Of a stretch of 23,150 nt of DNA, positions 6,116 to 12,663 are shown piece after piece. This stretch comes from UBA668 sp031413415 (lineage in GTDB: Bacteria; Actinomycetota; Acidimicrobiia; Acidimicrobiales; Ilumatobacteraceae), in assembly GCA_031413415.1 (NCBI GenBank), contig JANOET010000283.1, forward strand, positions 1 to 23,150. The letters are read 5' to 3'. A program made the position numbers and the translations under genes. The number at the start of each line of letters is the position of its first letter. The stretch's first letter is position 1. A model generated the notes under the pieces. That model did no database searches and had not been told where the DNA came from. It saw nothing but the letters and a program-made list of their open reading frames with translations.

Positions 6116-7975
6116 ATGTTCCAGTCCCTGAAACGCCTCTTCATCGGGCGGCCCATCGCAACCGCCGACGAGGGACACCAGCGGCTCAGCAAGAAGATCG
6201 CCCTTCCGGTCTTCGCGAGTGATGCCATCTCGTCGACGGCGTACGCCACCGACGAGATCCTGGTGGTGCTCCTCCTTCAGGCACAGGTCGGCTCGAAGGC
6301 CTGGGGGCCCATCACCCCCATCGCGATCATCGTCTGCGTCCTGCTCGTCATCGTCGTGGCCAGCTACCGCCAGACCATCCACGCCTACCCCAGCGGTGGT
6401 GGCAGTTACATCGTCAGCAAGGAGAACCTCGGAAAGATCCCGTCGCTCGTCGCCGGCTCGTCGCTGCTCGTCGACTACATCCTCACCGTCGCCGTGTCCG
6501 TCGCCGGTGGCGTGTTGGCCATTCGAACCGCCACTGGCCTCGGCCACGAGTGGGCGGTTCCGCTGTGCCTGTTCTTCGTGTTGATGATGACCGTCGCCAA
6601 CCTGCGCGGCGTGAAGGAGTCGGGCGCCGTGTTCGCCGGCCCGACGTACTTCTACATCCTGATGCTGGTCATCCTCATCGGCACCGGCTTCTACCGCATC
6701 TTCGTGCAGCACGTCGGCCCGATCCCCGAGAGCATGCTCTCCGAGGAGGCCATCGAGGCGAGCAAGGCCACCGGTGCGCTCAGCCTGTACATGCTCCTGC
6801 GCGCCTTCTCGTCGGGCGCCGTCGCGCTGTCGGGCGTCGAGGCCGTCAGCAACGGTGTGCCCGCTTTCAAGAAGCCCGAGAGCAAGAACGCTGCGTCCAC
6901 GCTGGTGGTGATGGCCGTCATCCTCGGCACCTGCTTCCTCGGTGTCAGCGTGCTCGCCTCACATCTGAAGCCGTACCGCGGCGAGAACGACGGCAACGGC
7001 CTCGGCCTCATGGCGCAGTACCTCTACGACGGCAAGGGTGTCATGTTCTGGCTGACGATGATCGGCACGTTCAGCATCCTCATCCTCGCCGCGAACACCG
7101 CCTACGCCGACTTTCCCCGGCTGTCCAGCATCATCGCCAAGGACGGTTTCCTGCCGCACCAGTTCGCCAACCGTGGCGACCGGCTCGTCTTCTCGAACGG
7201 TGTCATCTTCCTCGCCGTCGTCGCAAGCATCCTCATCGTCATCTTCAACGCCGACATCTCGGCGCTCATCCCGCTCTACGCGTTCGGTGTGTTCACCGGG
7301 TTCACGCTCAGCCAGTCCGGCATGGTGATGCACCACATCAAGCTCAAGGAACCGCGATGGCGGATCAGTCTCGCCGTCAACGCGCTCGGCGCCACCACCA
7401 CCGGCCTGATCGCCGGCATCGTCGTCGTGTCGAAGTTCACCGAGGGCGCCTGGATTCCCGCGGCGCTCATCCCGCTGATGGTGTTCATCTTCTATTCCAT
7501 CGGCCGGCACTACCAGCGCGTGAAGCAGTCGCTCGTGGTGCCCCCCGGCTACCGCGCCAAGCGGCACACGCACTACGTCGTCGTCCTCGTCGGCAAGATG
7601 AACCGTGGCGTCATCGATGCCATCTCGTACGCGAAGAGCCTGGCACCCGAGCGGATCATCGCGCTCTCTGTCGTGCAGGACCCCGAAGAGGAACGCCTCC
7701 TCCACGAACAGTGGGACGAGTACGACATCGCCATCGAGTTGCACACCGTGTCGTCGCCGTACCGCGAGCTCACCCGGCCGGTGTTCGCCTTCCTCGACGA
7801 GATCGAGCAGGAGCGAGAGGACGACATCATCACGGTCGTCATCCCCGAGTCCGTCACCAAGGTGCAGAGCCAATGGCTGCACAACCAATCGGCGCTGGCA
7901 CTGAAGGCACGCCTGCTGTACCGCCCGCACACCGTGGTGGTCAGCGTTCCCGTGCACGTCGACCAGGTCGACTGA
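6116..7975 (+). CDS. APC-superfamily permease, KimA-like potassium importer
   Basis: The 619-residue integral membrane protein has about twelve transmembrane segments (about residues 30-460) and a cytosolic C-terminal domain (about 480-619). The N-terminal signature LPVFASDAISSTAYATDEIL is the substrate-site helix 1 of the KimA/YdaO branch of the APC superfamily, which imports K+ with protons. The C-terminal part (HYVVVLVGKMNRGVIDAISY, ERIIALSVVQ) has the universal-stress-like fold that binds c-di-AMP in Bacillus KimA; c-di-AMP binding here is inferred only. Mtb Rv2690c is a similar permease next to ceoB. Divergence from the two RCK genes supports a potassium role. An amino-acid substrate cannot be excluded from sequence alone. 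Confidence 0.88.
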   Translation: MFQSLKRLFIGRPIATADEGHQRLSKKIALPVFASDAISSTAYATDEILVVLLLQAQVGSKAWGPITPIAIIVCVLLVIVVASYRQTIHAYPSGGGSYIVSKENLGKIPSLVAGSSLLVDYILTVAVSVAGGVLAIRTATGLGHEWAVPLCLFFVLMMTVANLRGVKESGAVFAGPTYFYILMLVILIGTGFYRIFVQHVGPIPESMLSEEAIEASKATGALSLYMLLRAFSSGAVALSGVEAVSNGVPAFKKPESKNAASTLVVMAVILGTCFLGVSVLASHLKPYRGENDGNGLGLMAQYLYDGKGVMFWLTMIGTFSILILAANTAYADFPRLSSIIAKDGFLPHQFANRGDRLVFSNGVIFLAVVASILIVIFNADISALIPLYAFGVFTGFTLSQSGMVMHHIKLKEPRWRISLAVNALGATTTGLIAGIVVVSKFTEGAWIPAALIPLMVFIFYSIGRHYQRVKQSLVVPPGYRAKRHTHYVVVLVGKMNRGVIDAISYAKSLAPERIIALSVVQDPEEERLLHEQWDEYDIAIELHTVSSPYRELTRPVFAFLDEIEQEREDDIITVVIPESVTKVQSQWLHNQSALALKARLLYRPHTVVVSVPVHVDQVD

Positions 7976-8010
7976 TTCGTTCAGGGGGCGACAACCGCCC
8001 GGACGCGGCG

Positions 8011-8016
8011 TACCGT
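8011..8016 (+). promoter_or_regulatory. -10-like TACCGT before TIGR01777 epimerase
   Basis: TACCGT fits TANNNT and ends seven bases before the ATG at 8024, with no Shine-Dalgarno. This supports the ATG over the in-frame GTG at 8015, which overlaps the box. Confidence 0.4.
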
Positions 8017-8023
8017 GAGGGTC

Positions 8024-8917
8024 ATGCGAGTGATCATCAGCGGAGCCAGTGGACTCATCGGCGGCGCGCTCTCGAGCGAGCTGCGCACTGCCGGACACGA
8101 GGTGGTCGCGCTCGTGCGCCGACCCGCGTCGGGCGACCGGGAGGTGCAGTGGGATCCGTCCGCCGGCACGCTCGCGGCCGAGGCGCTCGCGGGCGCCGAT
8201 GCCGTCGTGCACCTCGCTGGGGCCGGCATCGGTGACCATCGTTGGACCGACGACTACAAGCGCGAGGTGCTCGAGAGTCGCACGAAGAGCACGGCGTTGC
8301 TCGCCGAGCGCATCGCCGAGTGCAGTCAACGTCCACCCGTCCTCCTGAGTGGTTCGGCCATTGGCATCTACGGTGCCAGCGACGACCGCGAACTCGACGA
8401 GACGTCACCCGCCGGCAGCGGCTTTCTCGCCGACGTGTGTGTGCAGTGGGAAGCCGGCACTGCTGCGGCTGCCGAGGCCGGCACGCGCGTGGCCCACCTG
8501 CGCACCGGCATCGTGCTCACCAAGCAGGGCGGCGCGCTGAAGAAGATGCTGCCGCTGTTCAAGCTGGGGGTGGGCGGCAAGTTCGGCAACGGCCGGCAGT
8601 GGATGAGTTGGATCTCGCTGCACGACGAGGTGGGAGCCATCGTCCATCTGCTCACCAACGACGTGCACGGCCCGGTGAATCTCACGGCCCCGTCGCCCGT
8701 CACTGGTGCCGAGTTCGCGACCACGCTGGGCAAGGTGCTGCACCGTCCGGCCAAGGTGCCGGTACCCGCCTTCGGTCCGAAGCTGCTGCTCGGCGCCGAG
8801 CTGGCCGACGCGCTGCTGTTCACCGGGCAGCGAGTGCTGCCGAAGGTGCTGCAGCAGTCGGAGTACGCCTTCCAGCACCCGACGCTCACCGAAGCCCTCC
8901 ACGCCGCCACGGCCTGA
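8024..8917 (+). CDS. TIGR01777 family SDR-type epimerase (YfcH-like)
   Basis: This is a 297-residue NAD(P)-dependent atypical extended SDR. The Rossmann motif SGASGLIGG (residues 6-14) is followed by VVHLAGAGIGDHRWTDDYK and the ESRTKSTALLAERI segment characteristic of the YfcH/SulA-like TIGR01777 group. Other family features are LLSGSAIGIYG, the YfcH-type WMSWISLHDEVGAI, and a C-terminal DUF1731-like end (QSEYAFQHPTLTEAL). The usual YxxxK pair is replaced in this family, so its true reaction is unknown. Length is standard. It is convergent with the next SDR gene, 25 bases away, and appears to be a single-gene unit. Confidence 0.9.
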   Translation: MRVIISGASGLIGGALSSELRTAGHEVVALVRRPASGDREVQWDPSAGTLAAEALAGADAVVHLAGAGIGDHRWTDDYKREVLESRTKSTALLAERIAECSQRPPVLLSGSAIGIYGASDDRELDETSPAGSGFLADVCVQWEAGTAAAAEAGTRVAHLRTGIVLTKQGGALKKMLPLFKLGVGGKFGNGRQWMSWISLHDEVGAIVHLLTNDVHGPVNLTAPSPVTGAEFATTLGKVLHRPAKVPVPAFGPKLLLGAELADALLFTGQRVLPKVLQQSEYAFQHPTLTEALHAATA

Positions 8918-8942
8918 CCGGGTCCGGGGCTGCCACGAGGCG

Positions 8943-9830
8943 TCAGCGGAGTTCGTCGCGCCAGGAATGCTGCGGAGCAAAGCCGACGAGGCGCTTGGCC
9001 TTGTCGTTGGCGTAGAACGTCTCGAACTCTCGCATGTCGCGTCGACACGGGACGCCTGCGTAGAAGCGCTCGTACACCTCATCACTGGGTATCCCCACCG
9101 ACGTGTCGTCGTTCGAGACGTTGAAGACTTCGTAGCCCAGTCCGTCGGTGCGGAGACAGCAATCGACCATGTGGCCGAGGTCGCGGGCATCGATGTAGGC
9201 GAAGATGTTGCGACGCCGCAGACCGGGATCGGCGACGAACGCGGGGAACTTCGCCTCGTACTCGTGCGGCTCGATCACGTTGTTGATGCGCAACCCGTAG
9301 ATGTCGATGCCGCTACGTGCCTGAAACGAGCGCGCTGTCGCCTCGTTGACCACCTTGGACATGGCGTAGCTGTCGTGGGGAACCGTTGGGTGCTCCTCGT
9401 CGATCGGCACGTACTCGGGCCTGACCTCGCCATCGGCGAAACAGATCCCGTAGGTGGTTTCGGAGCTCGCGAAGATCACCTTGCCGATCCCCAACTTCAC
9501 TGCCGCGTCGATGACGTTGTACGTGCTGAGTGAGTTGACACGAAACGTCTCGTTGTCGGGCCGGACCAGGATCGCCGGGATCGCCGCAAAGTGCACCACC
9601 GCGTCGTACCGGGGAACACCGGTGCCAGGCTCCAGCTCGTCGAAGCCGGCGTACGCCGACAGCGCGTTGAAGACCTGCCCGGCGTCGGTCAGATCGATGA
9701 GCAGATCGGCGACTGCGGGGTCACGGAGCGGCACGATGTCGCCGTTGACGACCCGGTGCCCCTGTTCGACGAGATGCCGGATCGCGTGGCGACCCGCCTT
9801 TCCGCTGCCACCGGTGAAGAACACTCGCAT
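8943..9830 (-). CDS. NAD-dependent epimerase/dehydratase (extended SDR)
   Basis: The 295-residue protein has the nucleotide-binding TGGSGKAG (residues 6-13), Asp31 in VNGDIVP for NAD preference, the active-site Ser region FASSETTYG (Ser122/123) and the catalytic pair Tyr155-Lys159 in YAMSK. It resembles sugar-nucleotide 4-epimerases and dehydratases, and the tail is shorter than in GalE. VRPEYVPIDEEHPTVPHDSY is typical of the substrate loop of this group. No sugar-pathway genes adjoin it, so the substrate is unknown. It is transcribed away from the VOC/YceI unit with its own TACGAT box and no Shine-Dalgarno; the ATG at 9828-9830 begins directly with the Rossmann strand. Confidence 0.88.
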   Translation of the reverse strand: MRVFFTGGSGKAGRHAIRHLVEQGHRVVNGDIVPLRDPAVADLLIDLTDAGQVFNALSAYAGFDELEPGTGVPRYDAVVHFAAIPAILVRPDNETFRVNSLSTYNVIDAAVKLGIGKVIFASSETTYGICFADGEVRPEYVPIDEEHPTVPHDSYAMSKVVNEATARSFQARSGIDIYGLRINNVIEPHEYEAKFPAFVADPGLRRRNIFAYIDARDLGHMVDCCLRTDGLGYEVFNVSNDDTSVGIPSDEVYERFYAGVPCRRDMREFETFYANDKAKRLVGFAPQHSWRDELR

Positions 9831-9836
9831 GCAGGG

Positions 9837-9842
9837 ATCGTA
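9837..9842 (-). promoter_or_regulatory. -10-like TACGAT before epimerase
   Basis: On the minus strand TACGAT ends six bases before the ATG at 9830, the spacing expected for a leaderless transcript. No ribosome site is seen. Confidence 0.4.
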
Positions 9843-9861
9843 CGCACTGATCGTCGCCCGA

Positions 9862-10335
9862 CTACTGGTCGGCGGTGTCGATGCCCGAGTAGCGGGCGAG
9901 CGACGCTTCCAGGTCGAGCCGTTGCGTGCCCACCTCGCCGGTGGGCCAGTCGCCGCGGGGTACCGCCCACATGACCTCGAACTCGATGCCGTCGGGGTCC
10001 TTGGCGTAGAGGCTCTTGCTCACGCCGTGGTCGCTCTCGCCGACGAGTGATCCGGCTTCGAGCAGACGGGCACGCAGTTCGGCGAGCTCGTCGAGGGTGT
10101 GGACCTGCCAGGCGAGGTGGTACAGACCGATGGAGTGCGGCGCGGTCGGACGATCGCCGACCTGCATCACCGCGAGGTCGTGATCGTTCGACGAGCCGTC
10201 GGCCCGGAGGAAGAACGCCTGGCCATCGCCGAAGCTCGCCTGGACCGTGAAGCCGAGCACCTTCGTGTAGAAGTCGGCGGACCGTTGGCCGTCGCCGACG
10301 TACAGCACGGCGTGGTTGAGTCGCTTGATGGTCAT
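9862..10335 (-). CDS. VOC-family (glyoxalase/ring-cleaving dioxygenase-like) protein
   Basis: The 157-residue protein has the paired beta-alpha-beta-beta-beta modules of the vicinal oxygen chelate fold. LNHAVLYVGD puts a metal ligand at His8, LYHLAWQV puts a second at His73, and DPDGIEFEVMW ends with Glu120, the 2-His-1-carboxylate triad of catechol dioxygenase-like and glyoxalase-like VOC enzymes. It looks more like the small single-subunit CatE-type group than glyoxalase I; the substrate is not predictable. The ATG at 10333-10335 has GGAGGAAG five bases upstream. It follows yceI by 41 bases on the same strand, so the two are probably cotranscribed and under the divergent MarR regulator, hinting at a role in aromatic or electrophile stress. 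Confidence 0.9.
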   Translation of the reverse strand: MTIKRLNHAVLYVGDGQRSADFYTKVLGFTVQASFGDGQAFFLRADGSSNDHDLAVMQVGDRPTAPHSIGLYHLAWQVHTLDELAELRARLLEAGSLVGESDHGVSKSLYAKDPDGIEFEVMWAVPRGDWPTGEVGTQRLDLEASLARYSGIDTADQ

Positions 10336-10376
10336 GACGCTCTTCCTCCAGTTGCGTGTGGAGCGGGCAGTGCCGG

Positions 10377-10934
10377 TCAGGCCTTGAGGGCTTCGATTTC
10401 GAGGATGATCTTCACCTTGTCGCCCACCAGTACACCACCCGTTTCGAGCGCAGCGTTCCACTCGAGGCCCCACTCCTTGCGCGAGATCTCGGTCCCGGCG
10501 GTGAAGCCGGCCTTGGTGTTGCCCCACGGATCGGTGACGATGCCGTCGAACTCGAGGTCGAAGTCGACCGACTTGGTGATGCCGCGGATGGTGAGGTCGG
10601 CGTGGAGCACGTAGTCCGCGCCACGGGCCTCGATGCCCGTCGAGACGAGAGAGAGGGTCGGGTAGGTCTCGACCCCGAAGAAGTCGGCGCTCTTCAGGTG
10701 GCCGTCGCGGCTCTCGTCGTCGGTCGTGATCGACGCGGCCTGGACCACGGCCTCGACAGTGGACTCGAGCGGGTTCTCGGCGATCGTGACGGTGGCCGTG
10801 TAGTCGGTGAAGCGGCCGCGGGTCTTGGCGACCATCAGGTGGCGGGCGACGAAGCCGACGGTCGAGTGACTGGCGTCGACCGTCCAGGTTCCGGCGGTGA
10901 GGGCTTCGAGACCAGGGGTGGTGGCGATGGACAT
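10377..10934 (-). CDS. YceI-family lipid-binding protein
   Basis: YceI proteins form a lipocalin-like beta barrel that binds isoprenoid-type lipids. The 185-residue sequence shows the family start GTWTVDASHSTVGFVARHL, then the DGHLKSADFF and YPTLSLVS motifs, LTIRGITKSVDFDLEF, and a C-terminal VGDKVKIILEIEA strand. There is no signal peptide, so unlike E. coli YceI this one is probably cytoplasmic, as is common in Actinobacteria. The ATG at 10932-10934 is preceded by AGGAG (eight-base spacing). It leads a two-gene unit with the VOC protein and is divergent from marR across a 102-base region that holds an inverted repeat, so MarR repression is likely. Confidence 0.93.
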   Translation of the reverse strand: MSIATTPGLEALTAGTWTVDASHSTVGFVARHLMVAKTRGRFTDYTATVTIAENPLESTVEAVVQAASITTDDESRDGHLKSADFFGVETYPTLSLVSTGIEARGADYVLHADLTIRGITKSVDFDLEFDGIVTDPWGNTKAGFTAGTEISRKEWGLEWNAALETGGVLVGDKVKIILEIEALKA

Positions 10935-10967
10935 GGGGAGTGCTCCTGTGTTGCTTGCGGGTGCAAC

Positions 10968-10985
10968 TAATCATACGAGTGATTA
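10968..10985. promoter_or_regulatory. Probable MarR operator (TAATCA-N6-TGATTA)
   Basis: A perfect 6-bp inverted repeat with a 6-base spacer lies in an AT-rich patch of the divergent yceI-marR region. Flanking GCAAC (10963-10967) and GTTGC (10992-10996) form an outer inverted pair, and GTTGCAAC at 10992-10999 is itself palindromic. Size and place fit MarR dimer operators. The regulator is inferred from adjacency. Confidence 0.6.
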
Positions 10986-11023
10986 TTTCACGTTGCAACA
11001 TTTTCGTCGCGCATTGTTCCCGA

Positions 11024-11029
11024 TAGCCT
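11024..11029 (+). promoter_or_regulatory. -10-like TAGCCT before marR
   Basis: TAGCCT ends seven bases before the ATG at 11037. No Shine-Dalgarno is visible, so a leaderless marR transcript is inferred, starting just downstream of the inverted repeat. Confidence 0.4.
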
Positions 11030-11036
11030 CCACGGC

Positions 11037-11498
11037 ATGGCGACCGAATGGCTTTCCGACGTCGAACAGGACTCGTGGCGCAACTTCATCATGAGCGTCC
11101 ACGACCTGATGGCCGTGCTCGAGGCCGACCTCGCACCCCACGGTCTGGCCATGGGTGACTACGAAGTCCTGGTGTGGCTCAGTGAGGCAGAGCAGAGCCG
11201 AATGCGCATGTGCGATCTCGCCGGTGCGCTGCAGCTCTCGCCGAGCGGCCTCACCCGGCGACTCGACGGCATGGTCCGCAGCGGATGGGTCGAGCGTGCC
11301 TCGTGCGACAGCGATCGCCGGGTCATGTGGGCCCATCTCACGGCCGACGGGCTGGCGAAGATGAACGAGGTCGCACCCGTGCACGTCGCCAGCGTCCGTC
11401 AACACGTCCTCACCCCACTGGGTGACGAGGGCGTGGCGCAACTCGGCGAGGTCTTCGGCCGCATCCGCGAACACCTGCTCGCGTCGCAGCCGACCTGA
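11037..11498 (+). CDS. MarR-family transcriptional regulator
   Basis: This 153-residue winged-helix dimeric repressor has an N-terminal dimerisation helix (LSDVEQDSWRNFIMSVHDL), the recognition helix region MCDLAGALQLSPSGLTRRLD (about 58-77), the connecting MVRSGWVERASC and the wing DSDRRVMWAHLTADG (about 92-106), then C-terminal dimerisation helices. SDRR in the wing is the family's conserved minor-groove contact. Cysteines at the start of the HTH and near the wing could sense oxidants, but this is speculative. It is divergent from yceI across the inverted repeat and five bases upstream of argJ, so it probably represses yceI-VOC and itself. Confidence 0.93.
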   Translation: MATEWLSDVEQDSWRNFIMSVHDLMAVLEADLAPHGLAMGDYEVLVWLSEAEQSRMRMCDLAGALQLSPSGLTRRLDGMVRSGWVERASCDSDRRVMWAHLTADGLAKMNEVAPVHVASVRQHVLTPLGDEGVAQLGEVFGRIREHLLASQPT

Positions 11499-11503
11499 TC
11501 GTC

Positions 11504-12661
11504 ATGGCACTCCCCCTTCCGAGAGGCTTTCGCGCGCATGTCGCCAACATCGGCGTGAAGGACGACACCGACGACTTCATCGTCGTCGCCGCCGACCAGG
11601 TCTGCGCAGCGGCCGGGGTGTTCACGAAGAGCTCGTTCGCCGGACCGAGCGTCGTCGTCAGCCGCCGCCACCTCCGCGACGGACGGGCCCGAGCGATGGT
11701 GGTCATCTCCAAGAACGCCAACGTCGCCACCGGCGCACGTGGCCTCTCCGACGCCGAGGAGGTCGTCGCTGGTGTCGCCGCGTCGCTCGGCTGCGACCCC
11801 ACCGACGTGCTCATCGCATCCACCGGAGTCATCGGCCGGCACTACCCCATCGAGCGCATCCGAGCCGGCCTCGCCGACATCCCGTCACCCCTGCCACGCA
11901 GCGACGCCGACGCCGTGGCCCGCGGCATCATGACCACCGACACCGTTCCCAAGACCGCCACCGTCGCGGTCGACGGCGCCACCGTTGTCGGGGTTGCCAA
12001 GGGTGTCGGGATGATCGAGCCCGACATGGCGACGATGATCGCGATGGTGTTCACCGACGCCGAGCTCACGTCGGCCGAGCTCGACGCCGCATTCCGCCGG
12101 GTCGTCGACCGCACGTTCAACTGCGTGTCGGTCGACACCGACACCTCGACGAGCGACACGGCGATCGTGCTCGCCAGTGGCGCTGCCGGCCGCATCGACC
12201 TCGGCCGCTTCGAGGCTGCGCTGTACGACGTGTGCGAGTCGCTCACACGCCAGATCGCACGCGACGGCGAAGGTGCGACCACGCTCATCGAAGTGCACGT
12301 CGACGAGGCCATCAGCCCCGAGCAGGCGAAGCGGGTGGCCAAGGCCATCGTCAACTCGCCGCTCGTGAAGACCGCCGTGCACGGCGCCGACCCCAACTGG
12401 GGCCGGGTGGCCATGGCGGTGGGCAAGAGCACCACCGTCGACGAGGTCGACCAGACCGCCGTCGTCATCCGATTCGGCGCACAGGAGGTCTACCCCGCAC
12501 CGCTCGACGACGACGGTCTGGCCGCCTTGGCGACGTACATGCACGGCGACGACGTACGCATTCACGTCAGCCTGGCCACCGGCGGCACGGCCGCAGCCAC
12601 CGTCTGGGGTTGCGACCTGACCGACGGCTACGTGCGGATCAACGCCGACTACACCACCTGA
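11504..12661 (+). CDS. argJ: Bifunctional glutamate N-acetyltransferase / ornithine acetyltransferase
   Basis: ArgJ transfers acetyl from N-acetylornithine to glutamate in the cyclic arginine pathway and often also makes acetylglutamate from acetyl-CoA. The 385 residues contain VFTKSSFAGPSV, VVISKNANVATGARG, IASTGVIGR, the autoprocessing motif KGVGMIEPDMATM with predicted cleavage Ala176/Thr177 (Thr177 the nucleophile), the VSVDTDTSTSDT block and the DPNWGRVAMAVGKS block. Length is usual (about 385-410). It follows marR by five bases with no Shine-Dalgarno, so it may be read from the marR transcript. No argB, argC, argD or argF is adjacent, which is unusual for an arginine gene. Its 3' end is two bases from the convergent multicopper oxidase stop. 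Confidence 0.95.
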   Translation: MALPLPRGFRAHVANIGVKDDTDDFIVVAADQVCAAAGVFTKSSFAGPSVVVSRRHLRDGRARAMVVISKNANVATGARGLSDAEEVVAGVAASLGCDPTDVLIASTGVIGRHYPIERIRAGLADIPSPLPRSDADAVARGIMTTDTVPKTATVAVDGATVVGVAKGVGMIEPDMATMIAMVFTDAELTSAELDAAFRRVVDRTFNCVSVDTDTSTSDTAIVLASGAAGRIDLGRFEAALYDVCESLTRQIARDGEGATTLIEVHVDEAISPEQAKRVAKAIVNSPLVKTAVHGADPNWGRVAMAVGKSTTVDEVDQTAVVIRFGAQEVYPAPLDDDGLAALATYMHGDDVRIHVSLATGGTAAATVWGCDLTDGYVRINADYTT

Positions 12662-12663
12662 CC

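Noticed and set aside
5975..6249. Longer N-terminus for the first trkA (starts up to 6249)
   Set aside because: The extra residues overlap the divergent permease gene and lack family similarity; the GTG at 6054 has a strong GAGAGGAG site and starts at the Rossmann strand.
6550..8235. 561-codon plus-strand frame overlapping the KimA-like gene
   Set aside because: Out-of-frame shadow of a clear transporter; His/Arg-rich and without membrane helices.
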